This document shows, in pieces, positions 21,772-31,002 of a stretch of 64,000 nucleotides of DNA. Both the position numbers and the translations under genes were made by a program. This stretch comes from DATDIC01 sp963777625 (lineage in GTDB: Bacteria > Pseudomonadota > Alphaproteobacteria > Acetobacterales > Acetobacteraceae). Positions within the stretch are counted from its first letter, which is position 1; each line of letters opens with the position of its first letter. Where the stretch lies: positions 186,001-250,000 of the forward strand of contig CAVZRO010000017.1 of NCBI GenBank assembly GCA_963777625.1. The letters are read 5' to 3'. Below the pieces are notes generated by a model. The model ran no database searches, was not told where the DNA came from, and saw only the letters and a program-made list of their open reading frames with translations.

Positions 21772-21996
21772 GTGTTTTCGGACTGGAACCTGCTGTCGGA
21801 CAAACTGCAGCTCGATCTTTCGCGTGAGGCGCTGACGCGTGCGGTGGCGACCATCGCGGCCCAGGCGGAGCTGATGGCGCAGGAAATGGAACGCGGCGGA
21901 CTGATGGACCGTGGCGGGCCGGACGCGCTGCGGCTGTTCGCGGCGGTGATCCGGGTCACGGCGAAGGATCCGCTGATGCCGGCCGGTAACGCGTAA
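21772..21996 (+). CDS. Small hypothetical protein
   Basis: The 74-residue product starts at a GTG and is predicted to be mostly helical (DKLQLDLSREALTRAVATIAAQAELMAQEME), acidic, and without signal or membrane segments. The GTG is preceded by a purine-rich stretch (AAGGGGCGC). It lies 81 bp after the hydratase-family stop in the same direction. I do not recognise the family. Protein-like composition with few rare codons supports a real gene, but the evidence is modest. Confidence 0.55.
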   Translation: MFSDWNLLSDKLQLDLSREALTRAVATIAAQAELMAQEMERGGLMDRGGPDALRLFAAVIRVTAKDPLMPAGNA

Positions 21997-22366
21997 CTCA
22001 GGCCGGCTGGCCGGTCATTGTGCCCGACCTGGAGCGCACGCACCGGAACCTGAGCGACATGGCGGGGTTGCCGAGCCGAGCTTGCGTGGGTGGCGCGGAA
22101 TGACGGCCGGAAATGAAGTGATCGGGGCAGGCGGAACGGGTGCCCGTTGTTGCGCGTTGTTGCGGGAGTGAACCGCAGCAGGTGGTGGCGTGAGGCCGCG
22201 CCGGGATGGCGGGTACGCTCGTTGGGTGCGGCTGATGACAGGCGCGCTGCTGCTGGTTCGTTGGTGGTGCGATTTCTCGAGGTTTATGGGGTGGGAGAGG
22301 CTGTGCCTGGCTCTCACCGGAACGCCATGAATCACACCTCGGGCGGTTCGGAAGCCCCGATTCCAC
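21997..22366. other. Intergenic region, no gene seen
   Basis: About 370 bp between the small plus-strand gene and the end of a broken minus-strand gene. Open frames here are arginine/alanine-rich shadows. Composition drops in G+C from about 22370 onwards, marking the edge of the accessory stretch. Confidence 0.4.
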
Positions 22367-23555
22367 TCAGGCGAAGGTCTCTAATTGAGCGTCAATATGG
22401 CGCTTTTGGTCATGAACGCATTCGCAACTATACTTATCGTACAGATTCTTCGCTGATGGAGAAAGGGGCTCAGTCGTAATCGCGAAGTTAGCAGTTGTGC
22501 TGCCGGAGGAGATTGTAACTGATGGTGGAACGTGTGCCACAGGCAAGACCACGCTGCTTCCTGCTTTCACTCTCACGGTGGGAGCAGTCGCGAGTGTAAC
22601 GATAGTCGACGTAGTCACGGCACGTTCGAGCGTCACGGAGCCCGACGTAGCCAACCCTCCCGCGATCGGTGTCCCCACCGAGACGTTCGCCAGGACTCCC
22701 GTCTCGGCGCCAGGTGCTATCGTGAGCCACGCGGACACGTTCGTCCCAGCATAGGTGCCATATAGCAGACCTTGCGTTACGCCGAACGGAGGTATGGTGG
22801 TCGGGGCGACTATGGGGAAGCTCGCTGAGATTGATCCCTGCTTGACGATGACGGGGGTGGTTGTTTTGATGAAGTCCGGCGGCTCCCACATCAGGTCCAC
22901 AAGCACGTCACCGTCAAAAGAAGCGCGGTCGAGAGTGATCGTTCCCGTGCAAGTAGCGCCGCAAGCGACTGTAGAGGGGGCAATCTGTAGATCTGCTACT
23001 GTGGGTGATATGATGTTCACCACGAACGACAGTGACGATTTACCTGTTTCCGCCGTGACTGTGACAGGCCGTGGTGTAAATGGTATGTATATTTGAGGTT
23101 GTTGCTGGAAACGAGGCGGTAACCACTCAACTGGAAAAACCAGGGGCGATCGACCTGTAGCACGGTCGTATCACTGGATGTCACAACGACATTGACTGAC
23201 CATTGAGTGAAGGAAAGTTCAATACAATGGTCCCGGTTGCCGAGTTGCCGCAGATCACATTGGTTGGGACGATAACCAGTTTCGCGACGGCCGGTGCCAT
23301 GGAAAGTCGCTGCGAAGTTAAGTCTCGTGGGGCCTCCGAAAAAGCAATAGTCGCACGGAACGCCGCGGGCCAATTCCCTGTCTGGCTTACCGTGAGCGAT
23401 ATCGGCAGCGTATCGACGTAGCTGAAGCTGGAGGGACCCAATTGTGAAACGTATTCGACGTTGGCCTTGTCTGCCTGCCTTGCCGGTCTTTCTTGGGCAC
23501 CCCATGGAACCCGGCAAGTCGGCGACGAGGCAGCGCCTGCCACCGCTCCACACAT
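22367..23555 (-). pseudogene. Broken secreted-type Ig-like repeat protein, unknown function
   Basis: Three minus-strand frames join into one protein-like sequence. They are about 23480-23180 (SFSYVDTLPISLTVSQTG...LVIVPTNVICGNSATGTIVLNFPSLNGQ), about 23220-23100 (VNVVVTSSDTTVLQVDRPWFFQLSG) and about 23095-22367 (IYIPFTPRPVTVTAETGKSSLSFVVNIISPTVADLQIAPSTVACG...). The repeated pattern 'P..V.CG...TGTI.L' plus dense Thr/Ser/Val strands suggests tandem beta-sandwich domains. At least two frame changes are needed, near 23200 and 23100. The true start is unclear. G+C is lower than in neighbouring housekeeping genes, which hints at transfer. The function is not recognised. Confidence 0.45.
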
Positions 23556-23589
23556 CAGTCCTGTGTATCCGCCCCTGTCGGGCGGTTTT

Positions 23590-26061
23590 ATCCATCTTCG
23601 CGGAATACCCCCTTCGGAAGCGCACCCCAGTACGGATATCCGGCCGCGACGTAGCGGACGACGTTCACCCGACCTAATCGCACGTAGGGGTGGGTCCGAT
23701 CGTAAACATCGCGTATCTGCACGTCCACTTTTGTGGTGAATATCTCCTCGGTCGAAGTAGTATGGGGCCGGAAGAGCCGACAGGAAATGCTGAAGCCGTT
23801 TGCAGCCTGAAGAGACGCCGACGCATGATCGATAGTTACGCTAAATATGTTCGCCGCGAACCTCCCTGCCGATGCCCAAAGTCTTGGATATCAAAATCGC
23901 GTTGGTATCGGTTCGTTGAATTACCCATTGCTGTCCACGCTTGGATCCTGCGGGTTGAACAGCCCGGGTGGGACCCTCAAGACTGCCCCAATGGGATTCA
24001 GGTTGTGAACGTCCCACTGGAGGGTGCCGCCTAAGTCGGGAATGAAGAGCAAAGGGCATGAGAACGTGGGGTCAAGGCCACGGGAAAGCCGTTGGGACCG
24101 GGAAAATCGGGTGTCGTGATTGGATCGGTGACGTCCTGATCCGTGATCAGCAAGTATGGAATGCTTCCGACGAAACCTCCGCCGTGGACTAATTCCGACG
24201 TGGCGATCCTGGCATCCACGTACAAGCCGATGCCTCCGGGATAGATTGCGAAGTCAACCACTTCTACACCCCACCAAGGCGCGGTGGTACCGGGCAGCAG
24301 CAAGATCGTCTCCGTGTAGTCTGGAGCAACGACGCATTGCTTAGGGCGCTTCCTAGCGGCTGTGCGGCATTGTTGTTTTGATTGTAGATAAGCCCCTGGA
24401 ATATGCTCACAGCAGCGAGTCGCCACCGGGCCGACAGAACTACCTGGGAGAGTGCTGATGGTTGTAATCGCGATACTCGTAGCAAGGTAGCCTGCAACAA
24501 AGACGATCGGGGCAACGTACCAGGGCACTGTGATCTCGGTGCCGATGAGGGCCATGGTCCAGGAGGTATTGCCGAGATAGGGGTTCCAACCGGATTGCTG
24601 GAGGGAAACCGCACCGTCTCCATTTACCGTCAGGGTGGCATCGGAGGATGAGGGGTTGTCGATCGTAACATTACGGACCGTGCTCCACGACTGAAAAAAT
24701 GCGCCGTTGGCTGCAATTTCATGCTTGCCTTGTTCCAGAACGCATGACGCATAGTTCCCGGGGCCAAGGCCAAGGATGATTTGATAGCCGTCAACTCCTA
24801 TACTCGCCCCGGCAGGGTTGGCCGAGAAGCTGACGGTTGCGGTTGCAACCCCTGAAGGGAGCGGCGGCGGCTCATTCGGTCCCTCGCTGGAGGTCATTTG
24901 AATGGCGGCGATGTCAGCGGTAAACTGCGCTCTAGCTTGGATACCGCTCGACTTGGGCAAGAAATGACCAGCTGGCGCTCCGTTCGATGGCGCCTGTGTA
25001 ATAAACAAGATTGGCCGTAACTATAACTCCGTTCACAGCGGCCGCTGTCGGTATGGGTGGAACTCCAGGGGCTGTTCAACGATGGGCTAAACGTTCCGAA
25101 GCTGAGTTGAGCGCATTCTCGCCGAAGCTTAGACGGCTGTCCGCCAGCGGTTAGGGAACTTATCCACCAACTGCGGAGAGATCACGTTGTTTACAATGGA
25201 ACTCAACCAATTCCCGTTTATGACCACCGCGAAATCGCTGTTATGGCTGACACCTCCCCCGCCGGTGAAGGTCGCCCCTGACGCTTCCTCGTCCACCACA
25301 TAACCGCGGGGCCGATACTTGTGTTTAGGTCCACAAGCTGGCTCGGATCGCCGCTGGTTGAGACCGGCTCGCTAACGTCGACCCCGATCACTAACGCCGG
25401 CGTTCGGGTTTGCCGAGTTCACAGGTATCGCCACGATCCTCTGCACGCAAACTGGAGCGCGAACAGTGTGTCAGGCTCGAATATCGAACCTCCAGGTGGC
25501 TGATAAGTCTGATTGATCGAGATCGGCAGGTTGAGTCAGAGGGAGTTACTTGCAGTAGAGACGACGGTATCGATCGCACAGCCTGCGTCAGGACACTCAG
25601 CACGGCTGACGAACTGACGGCGGATGCAAACAGGGGTCCAGAGGCGGACCCGCTAGAACCGCGATGGTCAGGGAGGTTACCGAGGCAGATGAAAGATCTA
25701 TGCCGACGATGATGGATTGCACCGCGCCGACAGTCTGCGCGTTAGTGACCAAACCAACAAGCAGGGTGGTCTCGAGAATGATTTCTGCCTGCGCGAACTG
25801 ACCACCACCAGTCAGTGTGACACTACCAGCGAAACCAAGTGATACTGTTACAAGGTTATCAGCTCTGGCTTGTAGCGAAACCTGGGGAGGAAGGATCATC
25901 GCCGATCCTTCAATGACCACCGGCGTTCCGCCGACCATCACCGGAGTGGGAAACGCTATTGTGAGAGGGGGCAGGAGGTTCGCCTGATACGCCCGCAGCA
26001 CGGCGTTGATGACGCTTTCTGAGAAACTACTGACAAATGCAAAGCCAGCGTCGAGTGCCAT
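23590..26061 (-). pseudogene. Broken large protein of unknown function
   Basis: Reading from ATG 26061 downwards, one long product can be followed through several frames. The pieces are FSESVINAVLRAYQANLLPPLTIAFPTP... (to about 25640), LNLPISINQTYQPPGGSIFEPDTLFALQFA (about 25545-25440), GYVVDEEASGATFTGGGGVSHNSDFAVVINGNWLSSIVNNVISPQLV (about 25310-25160), 25008-24031 (SFSANPAGASIGVDGYQI..., then a hydrophobic APIVFVAGYLATSIAITTI segment), and VDVQIRDVYDRTHPYVRLGRVNVVRYVAAGYPYWG (about 23740-23600). Alternating amphipathic strands and helices faintly recall TULIP/P47-like lipid-binding proteins; that is speculation. At least five frame changes and in-frame stops are needed, so this is either a decayed gene or a badly sequenced one. 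It sits in the same lower-G+C stretch as the previous feature. Confidence 0.45.
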
Positions 26062-26452
26062 TGTCGGCCTCGCGATTTTGCGGATGTAAGATGATGGCGC
26101 CGACCATCTTACATACCGAGTTCCGAATTGGAGACCCGCCGCAGCGAAAGGATGCCGCGCTGGCTACTCAAAAGTCAAGCACGGTATCTTGGTCCAGGCC
26201 GATGTGAGACGTGACCAGTGGCGAGGTGTGACCCGACGCAGACCCTGACAAAGCTGACCTTCTGTTTTGTTGGAATGATTGTCTGTTTGGCCGGAGTAGC
26301 CCGGGTTGCTCCCGACCCAGACGCACGGCTTGATGAGGCCGGCTGGCTCGCCGACGCCCCGGTGCCGCAGGATTTCTTATGCCGATCGGGGGCTTTTGGT
26401 ATATCGGCCGCTCCGTGTCAGAAGGCGCGCCTTCATCGCACCGGATCGACCC
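26062..26452. other. Gap upstream of truB, no gene seen
   Basis: About 390 bp between divergent units, marking the right boundary of the accessory stretch. In-frame codons upstream of the truB start are open but lack family similarity. The truB promoter is probably here. Confidence 0.4.
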
Positions 26453-27379
26453 ATGCCTCGGCGCAAACTCCGTGGCCGCCCGCTGGACGGGTGGCTGGTT
26501 ATCGACAAGCCAGCCGGGTTGACCAGCACCGACGTGGTCAACCGGCTGCGCCGGGCGCTCGATGCGCGCAAAGCCGGACATGGCGGTACGCTGGATCCGC
26601 TGGCGACCGGCGTGCTGCCGATTGCATTCGGGGTCGCGACCAAGACGGTACCGTATGTAATGGAAGGCACGAAGCTGTATCGGTTCACCCTGCGCTTCGG
26701 CGAGGCGCGGGATACCGATGACGCGGATGGGCAGGTGACGGCGACCTCCGCGGTGCGCCCGGGGGATGCGGAAATAGAGGCTGCGCTGCCACGCTTTCGC
26801 GGCGCGATCATGCAGGTGCCGCCGATCTTTTCGGCCGTGAAGGTGGCCGGAGAGCGGGCCTACGACATGGCGCGGGAGGGCCGCGCGGCGGTGCTGGAAT
26901 CCCGCCCTGCCCGGGTGGACCGGTTCGAGCTGATCGCGCGGCCCGACCACGATAGGGCGGTGTTCGAGGTCGAATCAGGCAAGGGCGTGTATATGCGCAG
27001 CCTGGCGCGCGACCTCGCGCTTGCCTGTGACACGGTCGGGCATGTTGCCGCCCTCCGCCGGCTGCGGGTAGGCCCGTTCAGCGAGCAGCAGGCAATCGGG
27101 CTGGACAAATTCACCGGAGCGGACCATATCCCGCCCGCTTCCCCGGACCTGCTGCTTCCGGTGGCGACCGCGCTGGCCGACATCCCGGCGCTGGCCGTTA
27201 CCGAAGCCGAGGCCGGCGACCTCCGGCGAGGTCAGGCGATTAGCTTGGTCACGCTGATGGGCCGCATTCCAGCCGCTGTCGATCCCGATAACGGGTTGGC
27301 ACGTGCCATGGCGGGGGGCCGCGTGATCGGGCTCTGCCGTCTGCGCGACGGTTGGCTGAAACCCGAGCGGATCCTGTGA
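26453..27379 (+). CDS. truB: tRNA pseudouridine(55) synthase TruB
   Basis: TruB converts U55 to pseudouridine in the T loop of tRNAs. The 308-residue product has the family start GWLVIDKPAGLTSTDVVNRLRR and the catalytic aspartate in GHGGTLDPLATGVLPIAFG (about residues 42-60). It also has the RFGEARDTDDADGQV segment, the QVPPIFSAVKVAGERAYDMAR loop and the late GKGVYMRSLARDLA motif, followed by a small PUA-like C-terminal domain. The start at 26453 places the first conserved strand about 13 residues in, as usual; the frame is open further upstream without similarity. It is followed by rpsO after 49 bp and then pnp, a classic translation/RNA-decay cluster. Confidence 0.95.
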   Translation: MPRRKLRGRPLDGWLVIDKPAGLTSTDVVNRLRRALDARKAGHGGTLDPLATGVLPIAFGVATKTVPYVMEGTKLYRFTLRFGEARDTDDADGQVTATSAVRPGDAEIEAALPRFRGAIMQVPPIFSAVKVAGERAYDMAREGRAAVLESRPARVDRFELIARPDHDRAVFEVESGKGVYMRSLARDLALACDTVGHVAALRRLRVGPFSEQQAIGLDKFTGADHIPPASPDLLLPVATALADIPALAVTEAEAGDLRRGQAISLVTLMGRIPAAVDPDNGLARAMAGGRVIGLCRLRDGWLKPERIL

Positions 27380-27428
27380 CACCGGGTTCCTTGACGCGCT
27401 GATCCACCTTTTAACCAGGAGAAATCCG

Positions 27429-27698
27429 ATGTCGATCACCGCGGAGCGCCGCACGGCGCTGGTCTCGGATTATGCGACCGGAGCCGGAGATACCGGCAGC
27501 CCGGAGGTGCAGGTGGCGCTTCTGTCGGAGCGGATCGTCAACCTGACCGAGCATTTGAAAGCCCACTCGAAGGATTTCCATAGCCGGCGCGGGTTGCTGA
27601 TGCTGGTTGGCCGGCGGCGCCGGCTACTGGATTATCTGAAGGCGAAGGACGGCAAGCGCTACGCGACGCTGATCGGACGGCTGAGTCTTCGCCGCTAG
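27429..27698 (+). CDS. rpsO: 30S ribosomal protein S15
   Basis: The 89-residue protein has the standard S15 length and signature. GSPEVQVALLSERIVNLTEHLKAHSKDFHSRRGLLMLVGRRRRLLDYL covers the helices that contact 16S rRNA helices 20-22 and initiate assembly of the small-subunit platform. The ATG is preceded by a clear AGGAGA ribosome-binding site. Position between truB and pnp is the conserved bacterial order. Confidence 0.98.
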   Translation: MSITAERRTALVSDYATGAGDTGSPEVQVALLSERIVNLTEHLKAHSKDFHSRRGLLMLVGRRRRLLDYLKAKDGKRYATLIGRLSLRR

Positions 27699-27720
27699 CG
27701 GCGTTGGCGCCCGGCATGTC

Positions 27721-27735
27721 CCCGCGACGCGCGGG
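27721..27735 (+). terminator. GC-rich hairpin after rpsO
   Basis: CCCGCG-ACG-CGCGGG forms a perfect six-base-pair stem with a three-base loop, 22 bp after the rpsO stop. No T run follows, so it is either a weak or Rho-assisted terminator or an RNA-processing or stability element between rpsO and pnp. Confidence 0.45.
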
Positions 27736-27763
27736 CGGCACGAGGAAAACGCCTGAATTATCC

Positions 27764-27789
27764 GGCGCCTCTCTTATATGAGGGGTGTC
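27764..27789 (+). promoter_or_regulatory. Leader hairpin upstream of pnp
   Basis: GGCGCCTCTC and GAGGGGTGTC can pair over ten positions (three G-U wobbles) around the loop TTATAT, in the 347-bp rpsO-pnp gap. In other proteobacteria the pnp leader forms a stem cut by RNase III that lets polynucleotide phosphorylase repress its own synthesis. This stem is a candidate for the same role, but position and pairing are the only support. Confidence 0.4.
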
Positions 27790-28045
27790 GGCCACGACCT
27801 CCGGGCCAATGGTGGCGCGGAGCAATGAGGGGCAGAGGCCCCAAACCGTCGCGGCACGCGGCGGACAACAGACCGCCGGTCCGGCCACCCTGGGCATCGG
27901 GTTCCGCGACGGCGTTTCCGGCCACATGGCCTGCGGCCCGGCTTCGGCCGAGGCCGCTTCCATGCGACCCGAGACGCCGCAGCCCGCCAGTGGGGAGGGG
28001 TCGCTCGGGATGCGTCCGCCGATGCCCGGCATCGAAGGAAGACGC

Positions 28046-30250
28046 ATGTTCAATTACTACCGCAAAGAACTCGACTGGGGCGGCCGCAAGCTGATCCTGG
28101 AAACCGGCAAGATGGCCCGTCAGGCGGACGGTGCGGTGCTCGCCCGCTACGGCGACACGATCGTGCTGTGCACCGCGGTCGGGGTGAAAAGCTCCAGGCC
28201 GGGCCAGGATTTCTTCCCGCTCACAGTAAACTACCAGGAGAAGGCGTTCGCGGCGGGAAAGATCCCCGGCGGGTTCTTCAAGCGGGAGGGTCGCCCGTCC
28301 GAGAAAGAAGTGCTGGTGAGCCGGCTGATCGATCGGCCGATCCGCCCGCTGTTCCCCCAAGGGTTCCGCAACGAGGTCCAGGTGGTCGCCACGGTGCTGA
28401 GCCACGACCTGGAGAATGATCCGGATGTCGTGGCGATGATCGGCTGCTCGGCGGCACTGACCTTGTCGGGCATCCCGTTCTTCGGCCCGGTCGCCGGCGC
28501 CCGCGTGGGCTATCAGGACGGCCAGTACATCCTGAACCCGACCGACGCGCAACGAGAGCACGGCACGCTGGATCTGGTCGTGGCCGGCACGTCCGAGGGC
28601 GTGCTGATGGTGGAGAGCGAGGCGCACGAGCTGCCCGAGGACGTAATGCTGGGAGCGGTGACCTTCGGGCACCAGCAATTCCAGCCGGTGATCACCGCGA
28701 TCATCGAGCTGGCGGAGCGGGCCGCGAAGGACCCGTGGACGCTGGCCGAGCCCGCCGAGGATGACAAGGCGCTGGCGGACCGGCTGGGGGAACTGGCACG
28801 CGCCGGGCTTGCCGAGGCCTATCACGAGAAAGACAAGCAGGTTCGGCACGACAAGGTCGAAGCCGCCAAGGCGGCGGCGCTGGAGACGCTGACCGCGGAG
28901 GGGCGCGACGCCGAAAAGGCGAAGCGGCTGTTCAAGGAGCTGGAAGCGGACATCGTCCGCAACGCCATCCTGGACACCGGCACCCGAATCGACGGCCGGG
29001 ACACGCGCACCGTTCGGCCGATCATTGCCGAGGTTGGCATTCTGCCGCGCGCCCATGGCAGCGCCCTGTTCACCCGCGGCGAGACCCAGGCGCTGTGTGT
29101 CGCCACGCTCGGCACCGGCCAGGATGAGCAGGTGATCGATGCGCTGGAGGGCGATTACCGCGAGCATTTCATGCTGCACTACAATTTCCCGCCGTACTCG
29201 GTCGGCGAGGCGGGCCGCATGGGCTCGCCGGGCCGGCGCGAGGTGGGGCACGGGAAACTGGCGTGGCGCGCGGTGCATCCGCTGCTGCCGGGGAAGGACA
29301 AGTTCCCCTACACGCTGCGGGTGGTTTCCGAGATCACCGAAAGCAACGGCTCGTCCTCCATGGCGACGGTGTGCGGTTCGTCGCTGGCGCTGATGGATGC
29401 CGGCGTGCCGCTGGCGCGCCCGGTGGCCGGCATCGCCATGGGGCTGATCAAGGAGGATCGCGGTTTCGCCGTGCTGTCCGACATCCTGGGTGACGAAGAC
29501 CATCTAGGGGACATGGACTTCAAGGTGGCCGGCACCGAGAAGGGCGTGACCAGCCTGCAGATGGACATCAAGATCACCTCGATCACGCCGGAGATCATGC
29601 GCATCGCGCTGGATCAGGCGCGCGAGGGGCGGCTGCACATACTGGGCGAGATGTCCAAGGCGATCACCGGTGCCCGTTCCGACGTGGCGGCGACCGCGCC
29701 GCGGATCACGGTGATCAACATCCCGAAGGAGAAGGTGCGCGAGGTGATCGGCACCGGCGGCAAGGTGATCCGCGAGATCGTCGAGCAGACCGGCACCAAG
29801 ATCGACATCGAGGACGATGGCACCATCAAGGTCGCGGCGACCGATGCGAGCCAGGCGCAGGCGGCGGTTGACTGGATCCGCGGGATCGTGGCGGAGCCGG
29901 AGATCGGCGTGATCTACAACGGCAAGGTGGTGAAGACAGCCGATTTCGGGGCGTTCGTGAACTTCCTGGGGTCGCGCGACGGACTGGTGCACATCAGCGA
30001 GCTGCAGCAGGGCCGGGTCGGGAAGACCGGCGACGTGGTGAATGTCGGCGACCAGGTGAAGGTGAAGGTCATCGGCTTCGACGAGCGCGGCAAGGTGAAG
30101 CTGTCGATGCGCGTGGTCGATCAGGCGACCGGGGCGGACATCACCGAGAAGGTAGGGGCCAAGCCGGGGCGGGGCGACCGCGACCGGCGGGACCACGGCG
30201 ACCGGCAGCCAGACGTGACGCCGATCGAGCCGGCCACAGCCGGGGAGTAA
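28046..30250 (+). CDS. pnp: Polyribonucleotide nucleotidyltransferase (PNPase)
   Basis: PNPase degrades RNA 3' to 5' by phosphorolysis, usually as a trimer within the degradosome. The 734-residue product shows two RNase PH-like domains (about residues 5-225 and 310-545) separated by a helical domain, then a KH domain (VINIPKEKVREVIGTGGKVIREI) and an S1 domain (GVIYNGKVVKTADFGAFVNFLGSRDGLVHIS). The charged C-terminal tail is typical. GAAGGAAG precedes the ATG at 28046. The frame stays open for 87 further codons upstream, but these are low-complexity and lack similarity, so the shorter start is chosen. It is downstream of rpsO with a structured leader. Confidence 0.96.
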   Translation: MFNYYRKELDWGGRKLILETGKMARQADGAVLARYGDTIVLCTAVGVKSSRPGQDFFPLTVNYQEKAFAAGKIPGGFFKREGRPSEKEVLVSRLIDRPIRPLFPQGFRNEVQVVATVLSHDLENDPDVVAMIGCSAALTLSGIPFFGPVAGARVGYQDGQYILNPTDAQREHGTLDLVVAGTSEGVLMVESEAHELPEDVMLGAVTFGHQQFQPVITAIIELAERAAKDPWTLAEPAEDDKALADRLGELARAGLAEAYHEKDKQVRHDKVEAAKAAALETLTAEGRDAEKAKRLFKELEADIVRNAILDTGTRIDGRDTRTVRPIIAEVGILPRAHGSALFTRGETQALCVATLGTGQDEQVIDALEGDYREHFMLHYNFPPYSVGEAGRMGSPGRREVGHGKLAWRAVHPLLPGKDKFPYTLRVVSEITESNGSSSMATVCGSSLALMDAGVPLARPVAGIAMGLIKEDRGFAVLSDILGDEDHLGDMDFKVAGTEKGVTSLQMDIKITSITPEIMRIALDQAREGRLHILGEMSKAITGARSDVAATAPRITVINIPKEKVREVIGTGGKVIREIVEQTGTKIDIEDDGTIKVAATDASQAQAAVDWIRGIVAEPEIGVIYNGKVVKTADFGAFVNFLGSRDGLVHISELQQGRVGKTGDVVNVGDQVKVKVIGFDERGKVKLSMRVVDQATGADITEKVGAKPGRGDRDRRDHGDRQPDVTPIEPATAGE

Positions 30251-31002
30251 GGATCGGCGCGGGATGGCTTTGGGTGAACCTGTGGCAGGATCTGTGGGCT
30301 TCATTCAAAGCCGTCCTTGGCCCGGTCGCGACGATCGCCGCCGTGGCGCTATATCAGCCGGCCGACAGGGTGACTTTTTCCTCGTCATGCCCGCGCAGGC
30401 GGGCATCCATGCCGAGGTCGCGGGTTGCGTGGGCGGTCTCTGGATGCCCGCTTGGGGGAATGACGGTGGATAGTCGGTCTCGTGGTCGCCATCTATTACA
30501 ATGAATTGCTGGACGGTGGCCGGGCTGAGAGCTTCGAGCGGCTGAGCGGGGTCGGGCAGTCGCCGACGTTCAGCAGGATGGGCGTACTCAGGTCCTGGTT
30601 TTGTCGGAACTCGGCGGCGGCGCCGAGATATGGCAGCGGATACGGCGACGTGATACGGCAATCCTGGCCCATGTCGTTGTCAAGCCATCCGTGCCTTATG
30701 GTGAGGCCGGGATAGAGGTGCGGTTCAATGAGTGACGTTGCAACCAGGACGGAAATGGCCAAGGATTGCGTGATAAAGTGTTCGGGTCTGGAATACTCAG
30801 TGACGGCTCGGATCTAGTGACCTGCACGAGGTTGTGCAGTTGGACCACATCGCCCCATCCGCCAACGCCAGCGCGGCCGGAAACGGATCTTCGTTCCGAT
30901 CGTGGCCCTATCGGGAAGAGCAGGTCGAGAAGAATGGCCGGCCGAAGAATCGTTCCGTTCAGGAATGTCAGTGTCGGCGATCTGGCGAAGCCGATCTGAC
31001 CG
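30251..31002. other. Long intergenic region with REP-like element, no confident gene
   Basis: About 750 bp between pnp and the nitronate monooxygenase gene. It holds the palindromic repeat at 30384-30471. A reverse open frame (about 30762-30496) contains some protein-like sequence (DNDMGQDCRITSPYPLPYLG) but starts at TTG and has no recognisable domain. A 21-codon open frame at 30934-30999 lies in phase with the next gene and ends in TGA three bases before its ATG. Confidence 0.45.
30384..30471. repeat. REP-like palindromic element
   Basis: The element is bounded by GTCAT and ATGAC. Inside are a perfect stem ATGCCCGC-GCAG-GCGGGCAT (30387-30406) and an imperfect inverted partner ending TGGATGCCCGCTTGGGGGAATGAC. 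The same design (GTCAT, GC-rich stem, GGGAATGACG) occurs near 32521. It resembles intergenic extragenic palindromes that are scattered by REP-associated transposases. Confidence 0.7.

Noticed and set aside
30496..30762. An 88-codon minus-strand gene
   Set aside because: TTG start, no ribosome-binding site and no recognisable domain; kept only as a remark in the intergenic entry.
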